From assembly GCF_019175285.1 (NCBI RefSeq), contig NC_056523.1:121295657-121359656 (forward strand): a stretch of 64,000 bases of DNA. The letters run 5' to 3'. The translations under genes were made by a program, and so were the position numbers. The notes beneath the pieces were generated by a model. That model did no database searches. It had not been told where the DNA came from and was given only the letters and a program-made list of their open reading frames with translations. Below, in pieces: positions 11,936-22,737 of this stretch. This DNA comes from Sceloporus undulatus. Taxonomy: Eukaryota; Chordata; Lepidosauria; Squamata; Phrynosomatidae. The first letter of the stretch is position 1. The number at the start of each line of letters is the position of its first letter.

Positions 11936-12705
11936 GTTTGTGTAGATTTTTTGTGCTCATTATTTTTGTTTTCTTTATGTTCAGCAGTAAGCCTGAACAT
12001 TTTCCTTGATCTTCCTTAGTGGTTGCTCTAGGTCTGTGATGTTTTCTGCTAGAATATGGTGTTGTCTGCATGTGTTAGATTGTTCATATTCTAACCTATT
12101 TTCACCCCTCCTTTTTCTATGTCCAAGCCTGCTTTTCATATAATCTTTTCTGCATATACTGTAAGTTGAATAGATAAGATGAAAGGATGCAGCCTTGCCT
12201 GACCCCTTTGCTGAATGGAAACCATTCTGTTTCTCTGTATTCTGTTCTAATAGTTGCCTAATGTCTTAAGTACAGATTACTCATCATGAGTATCAGATGT
12301 GGTGGCACTCCCATATCTTTAAGGATGTTCCATATCTTTTTATGATCTATGCAGTCAACGGCTTTGCTATAGTCTGTAAAACACTTGCTGATTTTCTTTT
12401 AGAATTCCTCAGTGTACTCTATTATCCATCATATGCTTGCAATGTAGTTCCTCATGCCTCTTCCTTTCCTGAAACCCCTTACACCTCTAGGATTTCTCTC
12501 TCCATGTATGGTTGGAGTCCGTATTGTAAAATTTTGAGCATAATATTGCTTGCATGGGAGATTAGCACTATGATCAGTGTGGATTGTAGCAGTTTGATTG
12601 AACTATCATCTGTTAGCAGCTTCCATTTTCTTTTCTCTCTTTCCTTATCTTTTCTAATAAGCACTGCAATTAGAAATAAAAGAAATACCCCAGTAAAGTT
12701 ATTTC
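11936..12705 (-). mobile_element. BovB (RTE) LINE, second segment (RT core)
   Basis: Continuation of the BovB copy. The minus strand at about 12170-12240 reads 'GSGKAASFHLIYS'. This corresponds to the family's 'RVRQGCILSPYLFNLY' block in a shifted frame, followed by sequence for 'YAEKI'. Several frames are involved, so the copy is dead. It is 5' truncated near 12705. Confidence 0.65.
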
Positions 12706-13084
12706 CTAATTGGAAATTAAAGCTCTTAGTTTAGGACTATACCCCTCCTTTTCCTTCTCCCTCCTCTCTGCCGGTGCTTTCAATTTATGGTGAGCTGGGG
12801 GAAGTTTTAAAATGTTCCCAGAAATAAAACATGTTAGAACCTTTCTGTAGTCTCTGAAGACAGTCCATTTTGCCTCATAGCAATTTGCACACCAAAGATG
12901 TCCAGATACTTCCACTTTGGGGAGCCATATCTCAAAATTATGCTTCAATCAAGGCAAATGCACAAGGATGGAATTCTTTGCTGGTTTTCTTATTGCATGA
13001 ATCAAGAAGTAGTGCTAGTGACTTTCTTCTGATTGCAAGCAAGTCTTCAAAAACTGCATATGTAAAGACTATTCACATTTAGAC
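12706..13084. other. No recognised feature
   Basis: No gene or named repeat is seen between the BovB copy and the next repeat. Confidence 0.4.
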
Positions 13085-13275
13085 TTATTCTGCAGAGAAT
13101 TCTTGTGAACTATTTTTGTAAGGGAAACAGAATTTTCTGCACAGAAAATATTTTTGCAGAGTAATATTATTTTTTGCACAGAAAATAGAAAATGCTGTTT
13201 TGTTGTGCAAAAAAACCCACATGATGAATTCAGCATAGAATAAGTCCTGAACTGTGAAGAGTCTCACCAGTCCAG
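13085..13275. repeat. Unclassified GCAGAAAA-type repeat (copy 2)
   Basis: Same orientation and ending as copy 1: iterated CAGAATTTTCTGCACAGAAA, TTTTTGCACAGAAAATAG, then GATGAATTCAGCATAG and CCTGAACTGTGAAGAGTCTC. Confidence 0.5.
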
Positions 13276-13280
13276 TGGCC

Positions 13281-13468
13281 ATTCCACATTACTCAGTTAT
13301 AACACTATACCAGTAGAACTGCAATGGATTCATCCTCTGGAGTCTTAGGACTGGCAGTTGTGGGTCTCAAGACCCCCTGTGTTACCTCTGACAAACTACA
13401 AAACACAGGGCAGCATGGCAGTTAAAGTGGAATATTAGCATCATAATGGTGTAGCGTGAAAGGGCCCT
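13281..13468. mobile_element. Palindromic hAT-like MITE (subfamily B)
   Basis: The left arm CACATTACTCAGTTATAACA is mirrored by the right end CATAATGGTGTAGCGTGAAA, followed by the family terminus GGGCCCTTGG. GGCAGTTAAAGTGGAAT is the typical right-arm core. Confidence 0.6.
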
Positions 13469-14445
13469 TGGATTCAAGTCAACTTCCATTTATGGTGACC
13501 CTTCAACTTTTGGTGACCTTATGAATGACAGACCTTCAAGTCACCCTATCATCAACAGCCCTGCTCAGGTCTTGCAGACTCAGGAACATGGCTTTCTTGA
13601 CAGAGTCTATCCATCTGGAATATGTTCTTCTGTTTATCCTACTGCTTTTTACTTTCCCAAGCATTATTGTTGTTTTCTAGTGAGTCATATCTTCTCATGA
13701 TATATCCAAAATATGACAGTCTCAGTTTAATCATCTTGGCTTCTAGGGAGAGTTCAGGCTTGATTTGCTCAAGAATCATTTATTGCTCTTTTTAGCTGTC
13801 CACATTATCCATAGAACTTTTCACCAGGACCACATTTCAAACAAATTGATTTTCTTCTATCAGCTTTCTTCATTGTCCAATTTTCACAACCATACATAGA
13901 AATAGGAAATACAATGGCATCAATCCTAACTTTAGTTTTCAATTATATATCTTTACAATTCTGAATTTTGTTTAGTTCCTTTATAGCTGTCCTTTCACGT
14001 TCTAGTCTTCTTCTGATTTCTTCACGGCAGTCTCCACTCTGATTAATGACTGAGCTAAGCTATGGAAAATCTTAAACTATTTCAAAATCTTTATAATCTA
14101 CTTTAAAGTTATGTAATCATTATTTTTGGTTTTCTTAAAGTTCAGCTTTAAGAAAGCTGTCTTTACAGAAGTCTATGCTATTTTTTTTGCTAATAGTGTG
14201 GTGTCATTTGCATATCTTACATTATTGGTGTTCCTTCCTCCAGTTTTCATGACTCCTTCTTCTAAATATAATCCTAATTTATGTAGGCTATGTTCTGCAA
14301 ACCAGTTAAACAGACAGGATGATAAAATGCATTCCTGCATGACCGTTTTACCCATTGGAAACTATTACATTTCTCCATATTCTCTCATGGTGGTAGCCTC
14401 TTGTCCTGAGTACAAGTTACACATCAAGACAGATTAGGCATCAAG
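13469..14445 (-). mobile_element. BovB (RTE) LINE, 3' part, second copy
   Basis: The plus-strand left end, ATTCAAGTCAACTTCCATTT then ATGGTGACC, is the reverse complement of the BovB/Sauria SINE 3' tail. On the minus strand near 13700-13745 the translation 'KMIKLRLSYFGYIMRRYDSL' matches the same block as in the copy at 10703. The minus frame 14355-14173 gives 'TVMQECILSSCLFNWFAE', the degraded 'RVRQGCILSPYLFNLYAE' motif. The copy is 5' truncated near 14445 and has lost its frame. Confidence 0.8.
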
Positions 14446-15215
14446 ATTCATCTCAGCTCTTGATAAACATATTTTTAACTATTTAAAAATTATTTTTGTA
14501 TATTCTTCCCATTCCTACAAATGCACAGTCTAGTAATTATTACATAGCGGAGTTATAGTGGGTCCATTGCAGTCCCAATTTCCCATTCCTACCCCAGTTC
14601 TCCTTATCATACAGTTCAACATTAACTTCACTCCCCAAAGGAAGCAAAAGAAATTAAATCAAAAATGGAAATTATGAGATGCTTGAACAAAAGATCAGTA
14701 CAGTATCATTGTCTGGTTGCCCCAAATGGCAACTTCAAAATAAAGAGTGTTGTGGGAAATGTTTAGGCTTAAGTAAAATACATGGTGACACACTATTTAC
14801 TGATAGCCTCCTAGGGGGAAAAAAAAAACTTTTATTGCTTTCTCTGCCATTCCCCAGGGGAAAGGATGGTTTTGATGAGAAGCTTTCATTATGAAGGCTG
14901 CTTTGCAAGAATTTCCAATCCACAAAAGGTTGGTGAAAGTGCAAGTTGCTAGTCTACGTGAAATGATATTTCATATCATGGAATTTTTTTAAAAATCGCT
15001 TTTTTGAAGTGATATCCCCCAACTTCATGCATAGATGTGAATGCCTTCCCATTTTCATCAGATGATCATATAGACTGGCACATAACTGCAAGGAAAAATG
15101 TTAGCATGTGATGTACAATTATAGGCTAAGCCAAGTGTTAGCTGCAGCAGAACTATTTAAACAATTGGGACTTAAATAAGTAGTAATAAGCCCTGTTCAT
15201 TTCATTGGATATAAA
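14446..15215. other. No recognised feature
   Basis: AT-rich DNA without a supported gene or repeat. Confidence 0.4.
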
Positions 15216-15219
15216 CCAA

Positions 15220-15300
15220 GGGTAGGATAGTGTGGGACTCCAGCTGTTCTCTGACTGTAGCTCCCAGCAACCCTAGCCAGCATAGTTAATAATGAAAAGG
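15220..15300. repeat. Fragment of a 'CTCCCAGCA...CCAGCATAG' repeat
   Basis: TGTAGCTCCCAGCAACCCTA followed by GCCAGCATAG matches one arm of a common squamate hairpin repeat. Another copy is at 28826-28942. Confidence 0.4.
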
Positions 15301-15399
15301 GCAGGAAGAATTAAAACCATCACAGGAACAAGCACCTTGTCACCTGCAATACCTCTTTGTTCACCACAAGATGTTCCCATGAAAACTCTGCAGACCAAA

Positions 15400-16160
15400 C
15401 TAGTCTTTTAGGCTTTGTGGTGGATTGATCAGGTGGGAGAACCCCCTTTGGGGGTTCCAGAGAGAGAGAGAGAGATTCCTTCTATCCTGACACCCTCATT
15501 CAAAGAGTGGGGAACTCTTGAAAATCTACAAGAGGGCCTTCTTGCTGGTTGTTTGAGTTCTGGAACTCCCTTCCTAGACAGGTTAGATAGGTGCCCTTGC
15601 TATACTTTAGTAGGCAATGGAAGAACTTTTTGTTGTAGCAGGCCTTTGATAACTAATTGCTCAGGAGAAAATGGTCTTTCAGAAGGTGCTGCACTGCTTA
15701 CATTTGTTGTTATTTCTTTTTAATGGTCTGTCTTAAACACTTTTAATTTTACTGATACAGTGGTACCTCGGGATACGAATTACCCAGGTTACGAATTTTT
15801 CGGGATACGAATAAATCCCATAGGGATTTATTGTTTCGGGTTACGAAGGTTTTTTCGGGTTACGAAAAAACCCTGGCGCTGTTTTAAATGGAGCCGCGGC
15901 AGAGCCGCGGCTTTTTTTCCATTAGCGCCTATGGCAATTCGGGTTACGAAGGTTTTTCGGGTTACGAAATTAGCCGCGGAACGAATTAATTTCGTAACCC
16001 GAGGTACCACTGTAGCTGAATTACGGTATATTTTATAATTTTACATGATGCAAATTTTTAGCTATATATGCTTTAATTTTTGTAAGATGCCTTGAGTCTC
16101 AGGTTGGGGGAAAGCCATGAAAAAAATATAATAATAATAATAACAACAACAACAACAACA
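15400..16160 (+). mobile_element. LINE 3' end (L2-like) interrupted by a Tigger MITE
   Basis: The segment shows a LINE 3' layout. It has a short coding remnant with 'GTPFLDRLDR' (the usual 'WNSLP' position), then a T-rich 3' UTR and the run TTTGTAAGATGCCTTGAGTC, and ends in AATAATAATAACAACAACAA. The Tigger MITE at 15758-16012 splits it between 'TTTTACTGATA' and 'TAGCTGAATTACGG'. The clade is uncertain. Confidence 0.5.
15758..16012. mobile_element. Tigger/pogo-type MITE with iterated GGGTTACGAA motif
   Basis: A 255-bp element with perfect 13-bp terminal inverted repeats (CAGTGGTACCTCG / CGAGGTACCACTG) and a TA duplication on each side (15756-57, 16013-14). Both features are those of the Tc1/mariner-pogo group. 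Inside, the unit CGGGTTACGAA or a close variant occurs about eight times. A central AGCCGCGGCAGAGCCGCGGC hairpin and two CCATAGG/CCTATGG-like segments flank the middle. There is no coding capacity. Confidence 0.85.
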
Positions 16161-17324
16161 ACAACAATAACAACAAGGGGGGAGGAGGAGGAGGTGTCAG
16201 CAACTCATTTGAGCCCTGTAGCCAATGTTGGCTGTATGGCAGAGTAAGCTGGAAAATTCAGAAACATGGTTCCAATTCCCAGTAGAGATAACAACAGCTG
16301 GATGTCTTCCAGGAACTGAAGAAATGCAGGAACCTCCGGGGACTCACAGCAGGCTTCAGCTGATAAACGACCAGACAAGCGAAGTCTCCCGAAGTGCTTT
16401 ATTTACAGTGCTATAATACAGATCACAAACTCCTACTAACAACCCACACGCAATTACTGGAAGCCCCTTTCCAGTCTAGATGCTCATGGTCAGCCACACA
16501 CACACATCTAAGCATTTCCCAGTGTGCTGACTTTAACCCTTGAAAACTTGACAGGAGTAGGAGTAGGAAGGGAAAATGCTGACCCAGGTGATGCTTGTCA
16601 CACAGCAGGGCTGTTTTTGTAGCCTTTCACTCCTGCAGAGTCCTTCCTGGACTATGCTTTTTCCTGGCCACTCCTTCCCTCAAAAGAAAATTGTTTCTCC
16701 TGGAAGCAGTTTACATGGCTGTAAAAGGGTATGTTTTTCAGGACTGAATATCCAAGTATTTCCAGGTTGGAATTGTTTTTTGTCTTTTTGGGAGCACACA
16801 TGGACTCTAGAGAGTCAATACAGAATACAGCCCCTGAAGCCATTATCCTGCCCTCTTTTAAGAGGTCTGTGATGAACAAAACCTCACAGATCAGGAGTTT
16901 TCCCCATCTTGGCTGCATCTTCATCTGGGAATTTTCTTGTGCTTGAAATATGGTAAAAGCTGATGGGCACAAAGATATTCTATGCCTGACCACATTTCCC
17001 TGTGTGAACTGTGAATTCAGGTGCATGACAGCAATGCTGCCTTAGTTCATATATAATATATATAATGGAAACTGTAATTGTCCACATCCATTATCTTGTG
17101 ACACTTGGTAGCTAGTCATATGAAAACATTTGGTTATCTAAAGCCATTCTTAACCATGCCACTGATAGCTGTATTGCCGTTCAATTTCCATTTAGAATAC
17201 GTCATAAAAATAGGAAAGGCTTCATGATCTTGGCACTTGCATTTTAGCAGTTGCCTTATGCAATGCAGAGTTTGATTTATTTTCTAGAGAAGAAGCTACA
17301 GTACTCTGTGGTAGTAAAACAACA
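16161..17324. other. No recognised feature
   Basis: Sequence near 16320-16450 contains CACTGTAAATAAAGCAC on the minus strand, which might be an LTR-type poly(A) region, but no boundaries could be drawn. Otherwise it is unrecognised. Confidence 0.35.
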
Positions 17325-17370
17325 AAGAATGTTGTGGCACCTTGTAGTGTAACATGGGTATCTCAGATCT
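17325..17370 (-). mobile_element. Possible Penelope-like element 3' fragment
   Basis: AACAACAAAGAATGTTGTGG followed by CACCTTGTAG is the reverse complement of the 'CTACAAGGTGCCACAA...' end that follows the GIY-YIG domain at 41455-42160. Very short, so the assignment is weak. Confidence 0.35.
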
Positions 17371-18067
17371 TTTTTTTTTTTAACATACCCAATTGGGAAA
17401 TGTCATTACTTGTGACACACTGAAAAAATGCCAGTAAAAAGAAGGATTTAAGGAAGGGTGAAATTTTCTCTGAATGTATGTTTTGAGTTTGTTGGTGTTC
17501 CCAGATGTCTAGCCTGTCTGATGCTGTTCCAGTACCATGCACTACTAACTTCTATTTACCTTTCTCTGGAGATCCCAGCAATTCTTTTTCTATTCCACAA
17601 AGCCATTTAGAGTTAATGTAGTATTCCCCAACATTACTATGAATATAACTAGTTGGATCTGGCCATGTAATAATTCCACAGTCATTTCAGAGTGAAGATT
17701 ATGTTTCCTGCCCTTACTCTGAAGAAGGGATGTTTTTCAACACCTCACTGAAAGTAGAATTTCTTTTCATAGCTGATGACTATTATGGTGGAAATCATCC
17801 TGCTTCAGTTTAGTATTATTTATGATCTACATGATTGGAAATATGTTATTTGAAGTTTCCTGAATTAAACATAATCCAAATTTAAACATGAACCTGGAAT
17901 GCAAAAAACCAAGCTGCTTCCATTCCTAAAAAATCAAACTGGATGGACCTGTTCCCTTAATAAGCTCAGACCTGTAGGTCATCCAAAAAACCTGGATTTG
18001 CTGGGTTTTCCTTTTTTTGTTACAATAAAGCATTATTTTAAACCACATAACAAGCAAACAGAAGTGG
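17371..18067. other. No recognised feature
   Basis: No gene or repeat family recognised. Confidence 0.4.
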
Positions 18068-18185
18068 TATGATAGCTATCTTTAAATATCCTAAAAGCTG
18101 TCATGAAAAAGATGGAGTAAGTTTGTTTTCTGCTGTTCCAGAGGAAAGAACTCTAGTAAGCTGTGTTTTAGTGGAAAACTTAAGA
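18068..18185 (+). mobile_element. CR1 LINE fragment (C-terminal coding part)
   Basis: The frame reads MIAIFKYPKSCHEKDGVSLF, then 'SAVPEERT'. This matches '[20 protein letters not shown]' of the CR1 at 22741-24141. It is cut on the right by the hairpin element that begins at 18194. Confidence 0.75.
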
Positions 18186-18193
18186 GTAGCAAA

Positions 18194-18549
18194 GGCGCTG
18201 TACAGAGGGGCCCTACAGGGCGCTGTCATTACATGCGAGGGGTGGCGCTTCCAGACACGATTCGCCTCTCGCACATGACGAGGGCGTCAAAATGGCGGTG
18301 CCCTGTACATACGGGCACCACCATTTTGATGTGATGGACACCTAGCATCTGCAAGTCCTGGCGCCTTTGTGACTCCGCAAGTGCGCCATTGGCACCTTGC
18401 AGCATCACAACCACGCCACAGAAAGAACCCACCTTTTGCAGGTTCTTTGTGTTCCACGACAGAGCCGCGTGGCTTGTCTGCTGTGGCTCCCTCGCGGAGC
18501 AAACCAGGGCGGCGGGAGACTGCCTTTTTGGGACAATCTGTATCCCGCC
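18194..18549. mobile_element. GC-rich hairpin element, copy 1
   Basis: A 356-bp CpG-rich block in AT-rich DNA, flanked by AAA on both sides (18191-93, 18550-52). Its ends are GGCGCTGTACAGAGG and GACAATCTGTATCCCGCC, which are imperfect inverted repeats matching the ends of the copies at 35908 and 52330. Internal hairpins include an outer GTCATTACATGCGAG/CTCGCACATGAC pair, CAAAATGGCGGTGCCC with GGGCACCACCATTTTG, and AAGAACC/GGTTCTT. There is no open frame with a recognised domain. It is best explained as a non-autonomous DNA transposon. The 3-bp duplication would suit PIF/Harbinger, but the superfamily is unproven. Confidence 0.65.
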
Positions 18550-18626
18550 AAAGTTACTGGGCTTCTATACCATTCTTGTGATGCATAGCTATATATAAGC
18601 CTAAACTGTTGAGAGGCAAACACAGA

Positions 18627-18927
18627 GGCTGTACAGACTGGTGTGATATGCCAGCCTCAGGGCAGAGTGGGAATATGGTGTCCATATGACACATGCCCCA
18701 ACGCTGCCCTGATGCCTCCATCATGCCATGCACCTGACCACATGATGGGTGGCATCATGGCATCCTTTGGCACTGCATCCAGATGATACAGCACCAAATG
18801 GAGTACCAGAAGGTGCCACCATGGCAGCAAAGATGCTCTTTTTGAGCCACAGAAATGCTGGATCAGGGCTGCAGAATGTAGTTGCCATGGCACCGATCCA
18901 GAGCTGAAAAGGGTGGTCTGTTCAGCC
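18627..18927. mobile_element. Decayed, CpG-depleted member of the GC-rich hairpin family
   Basis: Starts GGCTGTACAGACTGG and ends GGGTGGTCTGTTCAGCC, an inverted pair matching the TIRs of the copies at 35908 and 52330. The inside is rich in TG and CA (ATGATGGGTGGCATCATGG, CCATCATGCCATGC), as expected of a CpG-rich element that has lost its CpGs by deamination. Flanking triplets AGA and TGA match at two of three positions. It lies only 78 bp from the younger copy. Confidence 0.45.
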
Positions 18928-19376
18928 TGATAGTGTAGTTTACCAGGCCTTTTTCTATCTGCCTGAGTTTCCTGTAAAGTTTGTAGGACCCCCTACAAGG
19001 TAGAGATGGCATAATTTGCACTTAATTGGTAGGTGGTTCTTGGCACTGTCTGTCTCCATACTGATAAGAACACTTTTACTCTGGGAAGAGGAATCTTCAT
19101 GCCCTCTCAGCTCCCGAGATCACAGGGAGGAGTAAAAGTAAATTGTTCCCTTGACTCAGTCAGGCTTTCCAGAATAGTAGCAGGACATGAAGCAATAGAT
19201 TCAAATTGCAAGAAAAGATTCTAGCTAACCATTAGTAAGAACATCTATGGACTGCTGCAGTAGAGGATGAATTCTCCTTAATTAGACCTTTTTAAACAGG
19301 TATTAGAAGGTCACCTTTCAGGCCATTTTGGATTCTTATTTGATTGTTTCCAGACTACAGCTTCTATTGTTTCCTA
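18928..19376. other. No recognised feature
   Basis: No gene or repeat family recognised. Confidence 0.4.
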
Positions 19377-19378
19377 TA

Positions 19379-19725
19379 CAGAAAGCCCCCACTTAACTGA
19401 TAGGGTAGGGACTAGATTACTGTTAAAAAGTGGAATTAGTTGAAAAGTAGAACCCAGAGGGTGTTTTTAAGCTTGCACATTCAATTTGGCTACTGAAAAT
19501 ATAAAAAACACACTATATATCACTTTTGAATGCATGCAAAAGCTAAATTCACACACTATAAGCACACACACACACACGTGCATATGAGCAATCCCAACCA
19601 AGCTTGGTAGGCAAGGAGAACTGACAAAAATACCCCCTGTCAAATTAATGGAACCTATCTATAATTTGCAAGTGTTGAAAGAGCGAGTCATCAGAAAGTG
19701 AGGGGTCAAAAAGTGGGGGAAGCTG
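19379..19725. mobile_element. Tigger/pogo-type MITE
   Basis: Terminal inverted repeats CAGAAAGCCCCCACTT and AAGTGGGGGAAGCTG, flanked by TA on both sides (19377-78, 19726-27). It is 347 bp with no coding capacity and contains a short (CA)n tract near 19562. Confidence 0.7.
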
Positions 19726-19727
19726 TA

Positions 19728-22700
19728 CTTTTCAGTGACATTCATTTTCTTCTTCTTTTTATTGGTTCAGCCTGACCTTTTCCACTGTCTGGCACATGTT
19801 AGATTTAATACCAGCTCAGGTAAATTTCTTGATGGGCTAGATTATAGAATATGTAACAGACATACAAGAGGGTCACATTTATCATTTCTTTAATTAATTC
19901 AATTGCTGTTACAGTATATATTTTTGAGATGAGTAGCCCTTCTTTTTCACTGTGGAATACAGATATGTTTCTCAACCAGACATTTGGTGTGCATGAGAAG
20001 TGTGCTACTATAAAGATAATAGAAAGCGTTTATAATTTAAATTTCCCTTTTCTGATACCAGTACTAAACCAACTAAATAAGAAACCTTAGTTCACCCACT
20101 TTTAATGTAAAAGGTTGATGTACACGATGGAATTTGTAAATCTCACCATATTAATCACTGTTATATCTTTGTCATCTGAGCACTTTTATGCCTTCACTGT
20201 TCTGGTAAATTGTATATATGTATATTTTTCTATTCTTCTAAAATGAGTATGCCTCTACAGTGGTTCATGGAGCCTGATTTCTAAGAAAGTATTTCTTTGC
20301 TTATTTCATTACCAATGAAATCTTGCAGTAAGAAATATACTTGTCAAGGCAAGGTGAAGAATTTATCCTCAACTGTATGACCTTTTCTGCTGCTTAATTA
20401 TATTCAAGGCAGTCTTTACAGCTGCAAGCCTCTTATCCGTGTATCTGTCTGTCCAGCTTACCTTTCTGCACAGAATTATTTACATTCTGCTTTTAGAGAT
20501 ACGAATTGTTGAAAGGTAACTTAAAATGAAAATAAAAATTAATTAATAAAAATTGATTTTGCTGTTCAAATAAGACAGCAAGATCAATCATAACTCAGTG
20601 GGATCTAACATGAGGCAGTCAGTGTGAGCTGACCTGACAGAGTCCAGCACAGCTGGATCAAGGGCAAGAAGGCTCTTATGTCTTCCTGCCCAGGCTCCTT
20701 TATAAATGAAGTGATAGATGGATGGACTTTCCAAGTTAATGTTGATTTGATGGGTCTAGTTGGGGCTAGCAATTGGATTTAGGCCAGTGGTGAAGGCAGA
20801 GACTCTATAGATGTCCTTACTTTACATTTGTCAGTTGCAACATGGGTGAAAGAAAGAGGAAGTGGAAATCCTAATCATATTTTTGGCCAACTCCCAGATA
20901 AAAATGCATCCATGTAGCCCAAGGAGAATTGACCATCACTACCTCTGGAGTTGCCCACCACAGGTGTAGGTCATAAACTTTTTCTATAAGAAAAATCATT
21001 ATGTAGTGTAGCAGCAATGATTATTACAATTTTTTGCTGCCCTGTCTCTTGCCTGGAAATGGTTTAAAAGTTTCAAATTGTTTTCCTATTCAAAGACAGA
21101 ATAGTGTTCTGAATGTAGACTAGTGTTCTGTTTTACTGTCCAAGGAAAAATTTCAAATTATGAGAAAAGTGAAAGTATGAAATTTGAGATAACTAAGAAC
21201 TCATTTGGCTGGAGAGGTAACTGTTGACAAGATATAACAAGTTTATTTCTTTTGAATACGGTCCAAGCTATCATCCAGATTTTCAAAACAAACAAACAAA
21301 CAAACAAAAACCTCAATCCACACCAAATTAAGTAAATGCTTCTAATGAAATATATCTGAATAAATCAATAGTGAATTTAATATTTACTTATTTAAACACA
21401 TTGCACTGAATTCATATAAACACAGGCTAAGATAAAATAAACAGCAAAGAACTGGCCTTGATAAATACCTCTATTGTTCACATATTTAAAATAAAATCAA
21501 TACAGTAGAATGTGCTGTTCAAAATCTACAGCACCAAAGTAATCTGATACTCCCCTATCATATAAACAGTTAATTATGATATAAAAGTTACCAGCAGATA
21601 TAAGGTTAACCTGAATTTCTGTCTCATAATTCTCAGGAGACAAAATGAAACACTATTAAAAATGTACGTCTTGACATAAATGGGGGAAATATTTCTTAAT
21701 TAGTCATTTCTTTGACCTACAGTGCAATAAACCTGCCCATGAATCATGGCAAACTTCTAAACAGATAATCAGCTTGGGGAATAATTGTAAAGTTATGAAT
21801 TTTGCAGTTTAAACCCACAGATCCCTCATATGCACGTACTAAAATGTCAGAGATGCAGGATTAATCTCTTTTAGGTCACTGGCTGTATAATGATCCATCT
21901 GTTTCGTTGCATAACACCATCCAACATGTAGTGAGGATATTTTGCTTTATTAGGATTTCCAGTTAATCAGTTGTAATCATTGTTTGTGTTCTGATGCTGT
22001 TTGTTTTTTGGTGTATTTTCATGTTGGAGGTGGCTTTTGAAGCTAATCAGTGTCAAAATATGGGAGCAGTGACCCTGCTATTCTTCCAGAGGCCATGCAC
22101 ATCTGACTAGCTATATAACTGCACTACAAATCTATTGCATTTGATTTCCTTCCTAATCCTGACCTTTTATTTCTGTCATGGCTAGAGGGCAAGGTCTCCC
22201 ATAGTCAGCATGCAGGTCTGTCTTTTTATAGCCCAATAATTTTTTTTTAATTCCACCCAACCACTTTCCAGCCCCACAGGGGATTTTTTTGTAAAATTAT
22301 AGAGCAACGGTAAGACATTTAGTGGAAGAAGCAGATTTGTCTTAGGCACAGCTTCAAAGAAACAGCAAACACTGCAGGTGTACAAATCCTGGAAAAATTA
22401 CAACTCTAGTGTCCCAACCAATATAGCCAGTGAACATATTATCTGGGGATCCTAGGAAATGTTGTCTTCAAAAGTAACTTTTCCATGCTCTTAGACACAA
22501 AAGTTAGAATGATCTTCTCTTGATTTCAAGGCAAATAACTGCCTGCCATTGCTCTGGATTCCATTTATTAAAATGAATACATGTGAACTCTGAGGATGTC
22601 TATTTGACATTGAGACTGATCTGACTCTTGGAGTTTACCTCTCCTCAATTCTCCCTGTTCCCAGATTTCCCATAGTTCCTTACTGTGCCAAGGAGAGGAG

Positions 22701-22736
22701 GGAGGCTTGTTCTTAAAGGGATATACACACAACACA
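19728..22736. other. Unique AT-rich DNA, no gene seen
   Basis: The longest repeat-free stretch of the left half, about 3 kb. An AAAC/AACA tract is at 21286-21310. The open frames are very short. Such a stretch could hold conserved non-coding elements, but that cannot be judged from one sequence. Confidence 0.45.
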
Positions 22737-22737
22737 C

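Noticed and set aside
16320-16600. Possible LTR with an antisense AATAAA
   Set aside because: No boundaries, inverted TG/CA ends or target duplication could be drawn.
18240-18550. Possible CpG-island promoter
   Set aside because: The CpG-rich block ends exactly at TIRs and matching 3-bp flanks, and it recurs at 35908 and 52330. A mobile element explains it better.
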